From Kamptonema formosum PCC 6407 (GTDB lineage: Bacteria > Cyanobacteriota > Cyanobacteriia > Cyanobacteriales > Microcoleaceae), in assembly GCF_000332155.1 (NCBI RefSeq), contig NZ_KB235904.1, positions 106,648 to 170,647 of the forward strand: a stretch of 64,000 nt of DNA, given 5' to 3'. The notes under the pieces are model-generated. The model was not told the DNA's origin, did not search any database, and saw only the letters and a program-made list of their open reading frames with translations. The translations under genes and the position numbers were made by a program. Shown here one piece after another: positions 34,097-43,712 of this stretch (its first letter is position 1; each line of letters begins with the position of its first letter).

Positions 34097-34327
34097 ATGG
34101 GAATTGAGCGGAAAATGTGGCGAGGAATGTTTGCCCCTGGTGAAGTAGTTCAACTCAAACAGCCCTGTTTTACACCGGGACGATTGTTTGAACCAGGGAG
34201 ATATATTGTTGGAGATTTACCAGATACTGCTTTTGACATGGGTTTAGTAGAACAATTACCACCCGTTAAAGGCAAGAGTGCTGAAATTAGGAATAGCGTA
34301 CCTTCGCCAGAAAATGAGGGATCTTAA
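34097..34327 (+). CDS. Small protein of unknown function
   Basis: The 76-residue frame has a textbook ribosome site (TTTTAGGAGTGCAAAATC before ATG 34097), which supports a real gene. The product is not recognised. It has a beta-rich look (GEVVQLKQPCFTPGRLFEPG, then RYIVGDLPDTAFDMGLVEQL) and a polar, probably disordered tail. A pattern of 'G-x-V-x-L-x-x-x-x-F-x-x-G-x-Y-x-V-x-D-L-P' suggests a small SH3-like or KOW-like barrel; this is only a guess. There are no membrane segments. It is followed after 20 bp by a GTAACGCCG hairpin that may end its transcript. Confidence 0.6.
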   Translation: MGIERKMWRGMFAPGEVVQLKQPCFTPGRLFEPGRYIVGDLPDTAFDMGLVEQLPPVKGKSAEIRNSVPSPENEGS

Positions 34328-34346
34328 AATTCACTCATTCAACTTT

Positions 34347-34396
34347 GTAACGCCGTCGTCCCGGCGGTTGTTTCACTACCCAGAGGGCGGCGTTAC
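34347..34396. repeat. GTAACGCCG...CGGCGTTAC hairpin element
   Basis: A 9-bp perfect inverted repeat at 34347-34355 and 34388-34396 carries a smaller CCGGCGG-type core between its arms. Related hairpins occur at 47499-47549 and, shorter, at about 45935-45960. It lies between convergent genes. Confidence 0.65.
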
Positions 34397-34408
34397 CAGC
34401 AATGTTAA

Positions 34409-35343
34409 TTAACCATTCTGATTAATTTGTGCGATCAACTCTTTTAAGACTTCCTCTGCTTTGTCATTATCTATCTGACAAGTCCCTGCATTCTGATGTC
34501 CGCCGCCGCCGTATTTCAACATTAACTCCCCTATATTTGTCTGAGAAGTTTTGTTAAAAATTGACTTACCAACTGCAAAAACTGTATTTTGTTGCTTCAG
34601 TCCCCAAAGTACATGAATCGAGATATTGCATTCTGGGAACAAAGCATAAATTGTAAATCTGTTGCCCGCATAAATTACCTCTTCATTCCGTAAATCTAAG
34701 ACGACCAAATTCTGATAAGCCTTTGCACATCGCGGGATTTGATCTTTAAACTTCTCTTCTTGCTCAAAGTAAAGGTCAACTCTCTCCTTCACATCTGGCA
34801 ATTGCAATATTTCCTGAATAGAATGAGCTTTGCAGTAATCTATCAACTGCATCATTAACTGATAATTCGAGATTCTAAACTCCCGAAATCTCCCCAACCC
34901 CGTCCTCGCATCCATCAAGAAATTTAACAACACCCAATTTTCAGGATGCAAAACTTCTTCTTGGGAAAATTGGGCAGAATCGGATTTATCAACTGCCTCC
35001 ATCATCGCTTCAGAAATCTCAGTAAACTTTTCTTTTCCGCCATAATAGCTATACAATACTCTCGCCGCCGATGGTGCATCTGGATCGATAATGTGGTTAT
35101 CTTGAATGTCGTGATTTCTGATAGTTTCGCTGAGGTGGTGGTCGAAGGCTAAATAAACTCCTTCGATGTATGGTAAATTTGTGGTAATATCATTACTTGT
35201 CACTTCAATTTTTCCATCCTGCATATCTTTAGGATGAACAAACTTAATTTCGTTAATCATGTCCAGTTCTTTTAAGAGAACGGCACAGACAAGACCATCA
35301 AAATCGCTGCGGGTGACTAACCTGTATTTTTTAGGGCTTCGCA
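34409..35343 (-). CDS. DHH-family phosphoesterase (exopolyphosphatase-like)
   Basis: The protein (311 residues from ATG 35343) has DHH superfamily motifs RSDFDGLVCAVLLKEL, LAFDHHLS and IDPDAPSAARVLYSYYGG, and a C-terminal DHHA1 signature GGGGHQNAGTC. It differs from the NrnA-like gene at 2256 in lacking a long N-terminus and in spacing. The group is often named exopolyphosphatase-related, but the true substrate (polyphosphate, pAp or oligonucleotides) is not proven. An upstream ATG at 35374 would add [10 protein letters not shown] but would overlap the alternative start of divergent bioF; family alignment favours MRSPKKYRLVTRSDFDG. Confidence 0.8.
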
Positions 35344-35409
35344 TAAGTTTCTCAGATGAGGGGGAAGTTAACATCAGATAATATAACGTATTTCCCGGAC
35401 TTTTCCACT

Positions 35410-36654
35410 ATGCCTTCTGACGCTTACGCTTGGATAGACAATTCTCTGGCTACTATTCACCGAGCTGAATGGTATCGCTCGGTGCAAACGATTCATGGTC
35501 GCCCCGGTGCTACAATTTTGCTAGAAGGTCGCGAACTTGTCAACTTTGCCAGCAATGATTATCTGGGATTGGCGGGTGATGAAAGGCTAATTCAAGCAGC
35601 AATTTCTGCTGTTAAAGAATTGGGAACGGGGAGTTCTGGTTCGCGATTGCTGAGTGGACATCGCCAGTTACATAGAGATTTAGAATTGGCGATTGCATCT
35701 TTTAAACAAACGGAAGATGCAATTGTATTTAGTTCGGGTTATCTTGCTAACTTAGGTGCGATCGCATCTCTTGTAAATAAGCGGGATTTGATTTTATCGG
35801 ATCGCTACAATCATTCTAGCCTTAAAAACGGCGCGATCCTCAGCGGCGCGACTGTATTAGAGTACAATCATTGCGATCTTGAGGATTTAAGAACAAAGTT
35901 GGAGGAACGCACTCGTTACCGCCGCTGTTTAATTATTACCGATACTGTTTTCAGCATGGACGGTGATTTATGTCCTTTACCACAATTATTGGCAATAGCT
36001 GAAGAATTTAGCTGTATGCTATTAGTAGATGAGGCGCACGCTACAGGTGTTTTTGGTGATAATGGTGCGGGTTGCGTCGAGCATTTCGGTTGTACTGGAA
36101 AACCATTAATTCAGGTTGGAACTCTCAGTAAAGCTTTAGGAAGTTTAGGCGGATATGTCGCTGGTTCTAGCTCGTTAATTGACTTTCTCCGTAATCGAGC
36201 ACCTACTTGGATTTATACTACAGGATTGACACCAGCAGACACGGCTGCTGCTTTAAAAGCTGTAAATATTGTCCGCGCAGAACCACAATTACGCCACAAA
36301 TTATGGGAAAATGTGGAAACTCTTAAAACCTTGCTCGATCGGCAGATTCCTAACTGGAAAAATACAGATAAAAATCACACCGACTGGAATCTTCACCCCA
36401 ATTTAGAAAGCGAAAGCAAAGAAAATTACCAATCAGCAATTACCCATTCATATTCCCCAATTTTTTGCTTTTTATTAAAAGATGTAGCTCAAGCTTTAGG
36501 AGTAGGAACGCAATTGAAAGAACAGGGAATTTTCGCACCCGCAATTCGACCTCCAACTGTTAATTCTAGTCGCATTCGCGTCTCCCTGATGGCAACTCAT
36601 AAGTCAGTACATATTGAAAAGTTGGTTGAAGCTTTGAGGGTATCCCATTTTTGA
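35410..36654 (+). CDS. bioF: 8-amino-7-oxononanoate synthase (BioF)
   Basis: BioF is the PLP enzyme that joins pimeloyl-ACP and alanine in biotin synthesis. The protein (about 414 residues from ATG 35410) shows [11 protein letters not shown], the [20 protein letters not shown] substrate segment, [10 protein letters not shown], and the PLP lysine in [13 protein letters not shown]. Near residue 340 is a low-complexity polar insert ([20 protein letters not shown]) not usual in BioF, probably a surface loop. ATG 35356 is possible upstream but would overlap the divergent DHH gene, whereas [13 protein letters not shown] matches cyanobacterial starts. No other bio genes adjoin it. Confidence 0.92.
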   Translation: MPSDAYAWIDNSLATIHRAEWYRSVQTIHGRPGATILLEGRELVNFASNDYLGLAGDERLIQAAISAVKELGTGSSGSRLLSGHRQLHRDLELAIASFKQTEDAIVFSSGYLANLGAIASLVNKRDLILSDRYNHSSLKNGAILSGATVLEYNHCDLEDLRTKLEERTRYRRCLIITDTVFSMDGDLCPLPQLLAIAEEFSCMLLVDEAHATGVFGDNGAGCVEHFGCTGKPLIQVGTLSKALGSLGGYVAGSSSLIDFLRNRAPTWIYTTGLTPADTAAALKAVNIVRAEPQLRHKLWENVETLKTLLDRQIPNWKNTDKNHTDWNLHPNLESESKENYQSAITHSYSPIFCFLLKDVAQALGVGTQLKEQGIFAPAIRPPTVNSSRIRVSLMATHKSVHIEKLVEALRVSHF

Positions 36655-36710
36655 AAAGATATAACCCTCTAGCCAAGCGCGGTTTCATTCTCGGAAAAAC
36701 CGCGATTTTG

Positions 36711-36924
36711 TAGGGTAGTACCCCATAGGTGTCAACTTAGGTTCAAACCCTTAGTCCGACAGGGGTTAAAACCCCTGTCTCAAAGATCAAGTCCTCTGAA
36801 GAGGACTAATGAATTTAACAATTTTCTTTAGTCCTCTTCAGAGGACTTTAGCTATTAGACGGGGGTTTTAACCCCTGGCGGGCTTTCGGCTTAAGTTGAC
36901 ACCAATGGTAGTTCCCCGTGCCTA
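36711..36924. repeat. 214-bp palindromic element, copy B
   Basis: The outer arms TAGGGTAGTACC...GGTGTCAACTTA (from 36711) and TAAGTTGACACC...GTGCCTA (to 36924) are inverted. Inner parts include GGGGTTAAAACCCC, two AGTCCTCT(G/T)AAGAGGACT palindromes and GGGGGTTTTAACCCC. Architecture and core words match copy A at 26149. A CGGTTTCATTCTC word just outside (36681) also recurs beside the IS. Confidence 0.8.
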
Positions 36925-36957
36925 CCCCCTCACCAACTCCTGCCTCCTGCCTCAATA

Positions 36958-37899
36958 CTACTTACCTACCAACTGGCGAAACTTTTTCTTGAACTTATTC
37001 TTATAAACATAAAAAGTCCGCTGTAAATCCTCAGTTGTTAAAGCCATCTCCGCCTCTAAACCAGTCCTTCCCCAAGCATCCTCCTGGCACTTACGCCGAC
37101 AGAAATTCATCGGTTCCGAGTAAACTTCAGAAGTAGAAAGAGTAGGCTTCGGCCCACACCAGTGAATCACAGTCGCGGCAGCATCACCTCCGGGCCCCGC
37201 CGCCTCAATTGGGAACCTTTTTCTCAGTAAATTCTGGTCAAAATCGGGCACTAACAATTGCATATCTACATTCTGCACCCGCGCTCTACCTTCCTGAGCC
37301 GCACGCGAAATCATAAAGTTCAAAAATCCCATCTCTCCATACTTAAATATCCCTGGATACTGAGCAATGAAATCCAAAATTTCTACATACTCATCCAAGC
37401 TGAAAATCCCCCGCTTAGCAAAGAAAGTACCCGTGCAGAAATAGCGAGAGCGGTAATCTTGCCAGTGAAAATCTGGAAAATGCTTCTCAATCCCCGGAAC
37501 ATCAAAGAAAAACTTAGAAATATCTGCATCTGAGTAATTGGCCTCAGTCTGGTCAATAACAAAATCAAAATTATTAAAATCGGCAAACTGAAGAATATCT
37601 CCCCAGACAATTGTATCGGCATCTAACACCAGAAAATTTGACCAAGGGCTTTCCCAAAATGCAATCATTTTAGTTTTTCCCCAGCCAAAACTTCTCTTCC
37701 TCAGAAGTTCGCTCGATACGTTATCGTGATTGATAACACGCACTCCATAGGACTTTTCTAGTGGGGCCACTGAAAACGAGCCATCAATCAGCAAACAAAT
37801 CGGAACATCCCCCAAGAAATACCGGATGCTGGCACAGCAACCTTTAGCAAAAAGATAATCTTGGTCGCAACAGGCGATGATAATGCCAAAGTCTTCCAT
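36958..37899 (-). CDS. GT-A-fold glycosyltransferase-like protein (GT8-like)
   Basis: The 313-residue soluble protein begins with a GT-A pattern (FGIIIACCDQDYLFAKGCCA, SIRYF) and has a DxD metal site in NFLVLDADTIVWGDI (D93-A-D95 approximately), then CTGTFFAKRGIFSL and GEMGFLNFMI, as in GT8-type enzymes. The donor and acceptor sugars are unknown. The stop-to-start spacing with the GT39 gene upstream on the same strand is 7 bp (37899/37907), so the two form an operon, likely for cell-surface glycan or lipid glycosylation. The C-terminal 40 residues are basic and may touch the membrane. Confidence 0.72.
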   Translation of the reverse strand: MEDFGIIIACCDQDYLFAKGCCASIRYFLGDVPICLLIDGSFSVAPLEKSYGVRVINHDNVSSELLRKRSFGWGKTKMIAFWESPWSNFLVLDADTIVWGDILQFADFNNFDFVIDQTEANYSDADISKFFFDVPGIEKHFPDFHWQDYRSRYFCTGTFFAKRGIFSLDEYVEILDFIAQYPGIFKYGEMGFLNFMISRAAQEGRARVQNVDMQLLVPDFDQNLLRKRFPIEAAGPGGDAAATVIHWCGPKPTLSTSEVYSEPMNFCRRKCQEDAWGRTGLEAEMALTTEDLQRTFYVYKNKFKKKFRQLVGK

Positions 37900-37906
37900 A
37901 TATACC

Positions 37907-39520
37907 TCACGATTTTACTAATTTCCAAAACAATATTTTCTGGGTTTCCCCCAAGTCAACAGCCTCGATCTTATACTTACCTTCTTGCTCAAGTCCAGAG
38001 CGCAGTTTGTCAGGGTTTCCGTATATAAACACATCGCTAAAAGCGCTGACGATTTTAGCAGTTGTTTGTTCCTCTCCTAATTTAATTTTACGTGGTATTG
38101 AGGAATTTAGGTGAAACAATTGCATACTCACTTTGGGCGCGAATAAATAACTCATTGATAGTATTTGACCGACAGAAATATTAGATGTATCGCTAAGCAC
38201 AAGGGGTTTTTGGGTTTCATTAACTATGCGAGCTATTTGGGGATTTTGTCTGCCTGATTCCTTATTCCACCAATTATCAGCTTGCAAGCTGAGTGCAGAG
38301 GATACCAAGCCGCTCCCTAGCAGTAGAATAGTAATTGCTCTCCACACTTGCAGTTTCCAGTCTTTTGTAGATGGCATGGTAATTTTAGTTACCAACAGGT
38401 AAGCAACAGCGATTTCAATCCCCATGTAAGTCGGAAACAAATATCGGCTCTTAGTTGATATTATACTTTGCTCTATTATATCTACTAGCATTACTGGTAG
38501 AGCGCAAGCCCCAATCAATATCACTACAAATAGCCAAGCTCGTTTTGGAGTCTGACGGCATAGGAAATAAATTCCATATCCCACCATAATTAATAAAATA
38601 AAAGTTGCTACCGTTAACGGAATTAAATATAATAAAGGAGATTTAGATGTTAGACCAAAATCTATAAAAACGCGACCGATATTACCCGCCCAATTCTTCA
38701 CTAAAAACAGCCTTTCTGTATCTAATTCTGACCAACCAGTTGCCACTGAAGCAGCCAATTTATTACGAATTAAAGTGACTAGCCAGGGAAGGAAAGTAAT
38801 TAAAGCGATAACAGATGATAGTATCCAAGCTAATACTCTCTTAGTGAGGCGAAAGTTAGCTTGAATAAATACATAAATGCCATGACCGAGGGCGACTAAC
38901 CCTGTAAATAAGTGAGTGTAAAGTCCTAGAGCTAAACTTATTCCATAGATACTCCAACTGAGCCAATTTTGAAGCCGTAAAGCTCGTAGGAGTGAAGCAC
39001 TGGATAGCAAAATTATTACTGCCCACAAACTATAGGGACGTGCTTCTTGAGCGTAGAGCAAATGGAAGGGAGAAACGGCTACTAATCCAACTGCAAGCCA
39101 TGCCACTTTCGGGGCTGAAAATAATTCTTGACACAACCAATAGATGCCAGGAAAAGCAAGTAGGCTAATTAAAGCTGAGAAACTTCTTGTACTGGTGGGA
39201 GAGCTACCGAATATTTGTACCCAAAATCGGGTAATTATAAAATATAGCGGGGGGAGTTGAGGTTCTTCTACTGCTAGACCTCTAATTGTATCTGCGAGGT
39301 TTTTTTCAGAATTAGGTTGCTGATATTGCATTAAATCTTTAGCAGGAATTACGCGACCGCTAGCTACTTGGCTCAATACTTCTACTTCTGTGTAGCCAGA
39401 TACTCGCAGAGAAGTAAAAACTTCATCGTACCAATAAAATTTATTGCCAAGATTAGTAAACCGAAAACATATTCCTATTACCAATAAAACAATGATGAAA
39501 AACTGCAATTGGCTTTTCAT
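37907..39520 (-). CDS. GT39-type membrane glycosyltransferase
   Basis: The 537-residue integral membrane protein resembles ArnT/PMT (GT39) enzymes: the first periplasmic loop has YWYDEVFTSLR, with the catalytic-type acidic residue after helix 1, followed by a DxxxxEEPQLPPLYF segment, and about eleven more hydrophobic helices (FHLLYAQEARPYSLWAVIIL is the conserved ER-rich helix). These enzymes use polyprenyl-phosphate sugars to modify lipids or proteins on the outer face of the membrane. A soluble C-terminal domain of about 100 residues follows. It is the first gene of a pair with the GT8-like gene, 7 bp apart. Confidence 0.82.
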   Translation of the reverse strand: MKSQLQFFIIVLLVIGICFRFTNLGNKFYWYDEVFTSLRVSGYTEVEVLSQVASGRVIPAKDLMQYQQPNSEKNLADTIRGLAVEEPQLPPLYFIITRFWVQIFGSSPTSTRSFSALISLLAFPGIYWLCQELFSAPKVAWLAVGLVAVSPFHLLYAQEARPYSLWAVIILLSSASLLRALRLQNWLSWSIYGISLALGLYTHLFTGLVALGHGIYVFIQANFRLTKRVLAWILSSVIALITFLPWLVTLIRNKLAASVATGWSELDTERLFLVKNWAGNIGRVFIDFGLTSKSPLLYLIPLTVATFILLIMVGYGIYFLCRQTPKRAWLFVVILIGACALPVMLVDIIEQSIISTKSRYLFPTYMGIEIAVAYLLVTKITMPSTKDWKLQVWRAITILLLGSGLVSSALSLQADNWWNKESGRQNPQIARIVNETQKPLVLSDTSNISVGQILSMSYLFAPKVSMQLFHLNSSIPRKIKLGEEQTTAKIVSAFSDVFIYGNPDKLRSGLEQEGKYKIEAVDLGETQKILFWKLVKS

Positions 39521-40161
39521 AATTATTAGAAAACATAACTATGAAAAAGTATAACACAAATAATCTTGGTTGTCCCTTCCAGTATAGAAAGTTCTAAGTT
39601 GTCCTCAAAAACCGCAGATTGGTGCAGAAAGCCAAACCGATTGTTGCCGATCTTGTCTAAATCTAGCTCACATTGACTTCTAGCGCGATCGCCCCCATCC
39701 CTTCATCCTACTTTTAGATCGAGCATTGGCCTCCAATCTTCCAGAATCCTAGCAGGTGCAGACAGTAAAGGAACGCTAACCTCGATTCAGATCGTTGACT
39801 TAAAATAAAATTATGTTAAAATACCCAGTTATGAGTCAGGGCATCTGTGCAGAAGTCTAAAAATAGGCGATCGCACTAGCGAGTAGGAGTCACGCAACGC
39901 ACAGGGGGGCAAGCAAAACGCGGCTGGTACTCAAAATAAAACCCTGTCAATTGGTGGGAATTAAATTTTCTCCCTTCCTCCCCCAAAAATGGAGAAAATT
40001 ACCCTTAAGTTGCTGTCAGCTTTAAGCTCAGGTTAAAAAGCTTGACACCGTTACCTTCCAGGCAGTAAAAGAATATTGTCAATCAAGTAAGAAATCAAGA
40101 CAACCTAGCAGTTGGAACTTGATTCTAAATTTAGATGTTGAGTGTGAGGGCGTGAGGAATA
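39521..40161. other. Long leader of the SLH porin gene
   Basis: The 641-bp stretch has no convincing ORF on either strand. It contains HIP1 sites, a C-rich stretch (CTTCCTCCCCCAAAAATGG near 39972) and an AT-rich segment around 39800-39825 (AAAATAAAATTATGTTAAAA) that would fit a promoter. Long 5' leaders are common for abundant outer-membrane porins, and a regulatory RNA is possible, but none is recognised. Confidence 0.4.
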
Positions 40162-42138
40162 ATGAATAAAACTTTTTGGAATCTATTACTAGCATCTCCA
40201 GCCATGTTGGGGATGTCTTCAATCATCTGTGCCGCTGCGATCGCGCAAGAAGCGCCCACAACCCCTGAAACCACCCAGGTAGCGACAGCTCAGGCTTCCG
40301 ATCTCGCTGTTGCTGAATCAATTGCCATCCCAGAAACGCTGACCCTAAACACCAGCGCTTCCCCAGCAGAGGAAATTGCAGCAGTTACCCCCCTAGAGAC
40401 TAAGAACGAAGCACCAACAGAGTCAAGCAGTAACGCCCAGATTCTTGGGAGTGACATCAAATTAATTCCAGATGCGGCTACCACTGCGCCAGCATCCGAG
40501 CTCTCACTTCAAACTACCCCGCTCCAGACGGCTCCGGCAACTTCAGCCCCCACCGCCTTCCCCGAACCAATAGCTCAAGTCCCCGCTGCTGCGCCAACTT
40601 CTACCATGGGCGGGCCCATCCTACCAGCATCGCCCTCAATGCAGCCCAGCGGTCAAGCATCTGGGTCATCAAGCGGTATGGCTCAGGTGACATCTGTTTC
40701 CCAGTTATCTGACGTGCAGCCTACAGACTGGGCATTCCAAGCCTTGCAATCCCTAGTCGAGCGCTACGGTTGTATCGCAGGTTATCCCGACGGCACATTT
40801 CGAGGCAACCGAGCATTAACTCGTTACGAATTTGCCGCAGGTTTGAACGCTTGCTTAGACCAGATTACCCGGCTAATAGGTGGAGCTACTGGTAACTTTG
40901 TCACCAAAGAAGACTTAGCCATACTGCAACGTCTGCAAGAAGAATTTGCCGCTGAACTGGCTACCTTACGCGGACGGGTGGACGCACTAGAAGCACGGAC
41001 AACTGAACTCGAAGCCAATCAGTTCTCCACCACCACCAAGCTGAGCGGAGAAGCGATCTTTGCCGTCAGCGATAGCTACGCGGGAGATATTTCTCTCAAT
41101 GACGACGACGATGACGATAACGATGACAGCACCAGCACTAACCTGGGCTATCGGGTGCGGCTCAACCTCAACACCAGCTTTACTGGTCGAGACTTATTGA
41201 GAACCCGCTTGCAAGCCAGGAACGTTGCCCGATACGATCGCCCCGGAGCGAACAATACCAACATGGCCCGCTTAGGCTTTGACGGTGACGATGGCAACAA
41301 CTTTACACTCGACCAAGCGTGGTATCGTTTCCCCGCAGGTCGCGCTACAGTCTGGTTTGGCCCGAAAGGACTCTCCATCGACGACATTGCCGAAACGATC
41401 ACGCCCTTCAACAGTAGCGGTAGCGCTTCTGTTTCCCGATTTGGACAGCGCAACCCCGCCGTGTACAGAGGCCCTGAAGGCGCTGGTGTGGGTATCAATT
41501 ACGCTTTCAGCAGGAACTTCCGAGCCCAGATAGCCTACCTAGCTAATGATGTGGATGCTCCTAACCCCCAAGAAGGTCGGGGAGTTTTCACTGGTTCCTA
41601 CACTGCGCTTGGTCAGCTAGCCTTCTCTCTGGGGTCAGGGTTGGACGTGGGCCTGACTTACGCCCATAAATACTTCCGAAGTGGCAGTGTCGGTGTTGGT
41701 GGCGGTACGGGTAGTAACTTAGCTGAACAGCCTTTTGGAAGCGGCGCTACCTCCTCAGATAACTTTGGCGCTCAATTTAATTGGAAACCCAGTACGCGCT
41801 TTAATCTGGGCGGTTGGTTCGGCTACACCCGTGCTAACCAAGAAAGAGGAGGCAACGATGAAGCCACAATTATGAACGCGGCTATTACTCTAGCATTCCC
41901 AGATTTAGGTCGGCGAGGCAACCTATTAGGTTTCGTCGTGGGCGTACCGCCAAAAGTTACGGATAGCGACGACCGAGAAGATGATGAAACTTCCTTGCAC
42001 ATTGAGGGTTTCTATCGTTTCCAAGTAAATGATTTTATCTCAATTACTCCCGGTGTTTTTGTGATTACTAATCCGAATCACAGTGAGGACAGTGACACAA
42101 TTTTCGTAGGTGTTTTGCGGACTACCTTTAGTTTCTAG
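40162..42138 (+). CDS. SLH-domain OprB-type porin (iron uptake porin family)
   Basis: The 658-residue outer-membrane protein has a signal peptide (MNKTFWNLLLASPAMLGMSS to about A28), a Pro/Ala/Thr-rich linker, and an SLH domain (VSQLSDVQPTDWAFQALQSL, ERYGCIAGYPDGTFRGNRAL; residues 176-235) that anchors to peptidoglycan. A short coiled coil (RVDALEARTTELEANQ) and an OprB-type beta barrel follow, ending in the C-terminal phenylalanine (TTFSF) needed for BAM insertion. Homologues are the major cyanobacterial porins, several annotated as iron uptake porins. An acidic loop DDDDDDNDD near residue 315 could bind cations. It is followed by a strong terminator. Confidence 0.92.
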   Translation: MNKTFWNLLLASPAMLGMSSIICAAAIAQEAPTTPETTQVATAQASDLAVAESIAIPETLTLNTSASPAEEIAAVTPLETKNEAPTESSSNAQILGSDIKLIPDAATTAPASELSLQTTPLQTAPATSAPTAFPEPIAQVPAAAPTSTMGGPILPASPSMQPSGQASGSSSGMAQVTSVSQLSDVQPTDWAFQALQSLVERYGCIAGYPDGTFRGNRALTRYEFAAGLNACLDQITRLIGGATGNFVTKEDLAILQRLQEEFAAELATLRGRVDALEARTTELEANQFSTTTKLSGEAIFAVSDSYAGDISLNDDDDDDNDDSTSTNLGYRVRLNLNTSFTGRDLLRTRLQARNVARYDRPGANNTNMARLGFDGDDGNNFTLDQAWYRFPAGRATVWFGPKGLSIDDIAETITPFNSSGSASVSRFGQRNPAVYRGPEGAGVGINYAFSRNFRAQIAYLANDVDAPNPQEGRGVFTGSYTALGQLAFSLGSGLDVGLTYAHKYFRSGSVGVGGGTGSNLAEQPFGSGATSSDNFGAQFNWKPSTRFNLGGWFGYTRANQERGGNDEATIMNAAITLAFPDLGRRGNLLGFVVGVPPKVTDSDDREDDETSLHIEGFYRFQVNDFISITPGVFVITNPNHSEDSDTIFVGVLRTTFSF

Positions 42139-42192
42139 GTATCAGCAGTATCTAAACGTCGAGAATGTTTAAGTCCCGATCTAGTTAAAATT

Positions 42193-42222
42193 AAAAAAGC
42201 GGCTGAAAATTGCCGCTTTTTT
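42193..42222 (+). terminator. Rho-independent terminator of the porin gene
   Basis: The stem AAAAAAGCGGC (42193-42203) pairs with GCCGCTTTTTT (42212-42222), with an 8-nt loop. It lies 55 bp after the porin stop codon. Confidence 0.92.
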
Positions 42223-42336
42223 ATTGAGATTTAGCCATATATAGCTGAAGAAAAAAGGAATAATACCAAGGAATTGCAGCAATTAATTAACGTCCTAACG
42301 CGGGCAGTTTAACAATTAACAGTTAACAATTAACTA

Positions 42337-43047
42337 TTAACCATTAACAGCAAAATGTTTTTCGATAATTCCAGGGATTTTTGCGGGTTCGATGCGGCTA
42401 TAGCGGGTTTTATCTGGCATCAAAATAATGTTTGGCCCTGCTTTGCACTGTTTAAGACATCCCGTTCCCTGAATAGTTACGTGGTCTTCCAAGCCGCGAT
42501 CGCTTAACGCCGTTTCCAAGGCCTGACAGATGGCTCTACCGCCCCGCTTCTGGCAGTCAGACTTTTGACAGACCAAAATTTTAGCCTTAGCTTGAGGGCA
42601 ATTTGCCTTGGGAGTAACCTTTTTGGCAGAGTCAACATCTCTCCCTTGGTAAGGGATAATAGGAGTGCGATCGCCACAGGAAACAGACAAAGCCGAAGCC
42701 AGTTTTTCAATAGATATATCCTCGAAACTCCGAGGCTTGGTAGCCTGGAAATTACCACCAATTAAGGGGGTGATGCTATAAGCTTTCAGTTTAGTTTTGC
42801 CATTGTCCAAGTTGAGTTTTTTCTCTCCTACAACCCGAACCGCTAAACCTCGCTTTGCAATTGGAAACAGAGGCGATGTCTCCGGCTGGCTACGCTTACG
42901 CAACTCTTTAGAGATTTTGACGACATACTCCTCCCCCGATGCTGCGGCAATTCGCAAGTAGGAGAGTTTGTAACCATCTTCAAGAATAGAACCGACGATC
43001 TGCCCCTCAAGGCTGAATTCTGATACTTCTTTGCGTGATTTACACAT
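42337..43047 (-). CDS. Thioredoxin-like 2Fe-2S ferredoxin domain protein
   Basis: The C-terminal 85 residues form a thioredoxin-like 2Fe-2S ferredoxin: ILVCQKSDCQKRGGRAICQA, then TGCLKQCKAGPNIILMPD, giving the C-x4-C and C-x3-C cluster ligands. The N-terminal part (SLEGQIVGSILEDGYKLSYL and on) is a beta-rich domain found only in cyanobacterial homologues. The role is presumably electron transfer or Fe-S handling. ATG 43047 (MCKSRKEVSEFS) is a better start than 43101, because the 18 extra residues are not family-like. The Asr1405-like gene lies upstream on the same strand, close enough to form an operon. Confidence 0.85.
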   Translation of the reverse strand: MCKSRKEVSEFSLEGQIVGSILEDGYKLSYLRIAAASGEEYVVKISKELRKRSQPETSPLFPIAKRGLAVRVVGEKKLNLDNGKTKLKAYSITPLIGGNFQATKPRSFEDISIEKLASALSVSCGDRTPIIPYQGRDVDSAKKVTPKANCPQAKAKILVCQKSDCQKRGGRAICQALETALSDRGLEDHVTIQGTGCLKQCKAGPNIILMPDKTRYSRIEPAKIPGIIEKHFAVNG

Positions 43048-43107
43048 GGTTCTAGATTGGTTATAAGTTGTTAACGTTTCAAATTGCTTGCGTCTAGTCA
43101 AGCGCTA

Positions 43108-43353
43108 CTAGCTGCTTTTCCAGCAGCCTTCCAAACAGGCTTCCAACTCCCAACGGGGGGATCTATACTGCCTTAATACACTCTCTAACTGAGTAGCTTG
43201 CAGAGCACTGTTGATTTGCACCCGCAAAGGTTTATCAATAGCACACCAGCAGGTAATCTCTAACTCCTGCAAACGCTGGTAAACTTGCCAGCGGTCTACC
43301 CAACTAACCTCAACAATGTGACATGGTTCTGATTCTAGCTCTGATTTATTCAT
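43108..43353 (-). CDS. Asr1405/Asl0597 family protein
   Basis: The 81-residue product matches the small cyanobacterial family named after Anabaena Asr1405/Asl0597: HIVEVSWVDRWQVYQRLQEL followed by an E-I-x-C-x-C segment (EITCWCAIDKPLRVQI) and ending CLEGCW. The conserved cysteines C(W)C and the terminal C-x3-C suggest metal or redox function, but no activity is established. It lies just upstream of the thioredoxin-like ferredoxin gene on the same strand, an association that hints at a shared Fe-S role. The start ATG 43353 is compatible with the family length. Confidence 0.8.
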   Translation of the reverse strand: MNKSELESEPCHIVEVSWVDRWQVYQRLQELEITCWCAIDKPLRVQINSALQATQLESVLRQYRSPRWELEACLEGCWKSS

Positions 43354-43712
43354 AAATGAAATCCATTTGCACTAATTTTTGTGACTGATGACAAAGATAG
43401 AAAGGAAAAACAAGGGCATACAAGAGCTTAGCTGAGGGAGAATTGTTAAGAAAGAAGGTATAAATCTTAAAAAATTAACTCTCTGCCTGTATATTCTTGG
43501 TTTCCATGAAGTCCTGATTCTCCAGAACGCCTGTTAGATAGTTACTTTATAGACTATAGCGCAAGTGCGAGTAATTCTCAATAGACCTGCAAGAAAAATT
43601 TACCAACTTGTAAGTATTCCTAGTAGTCTGCTTGGCTGAGCTTGACTCAGTGATTTAGCGTGGTAAACTAAGCGGATTGGCAATAAATCTGCCTATTGAG
43701 AGGGAACAGACT
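43354..43712. other. Divergent promoter region between the Asr1405-like gene and dps
   Basis: The stretch is AT-rich and holds the divergent promoters. No operator could be named with confidence. A tract GAGAATTGTTAAGAAAG near 43438 and AAGTATTCCTAG near 43612 are only suggestive. The last bases, GAGAGGGAACAGACT, provide the ribosome site that defines the dps start at 43713. Confidence 0.4.
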
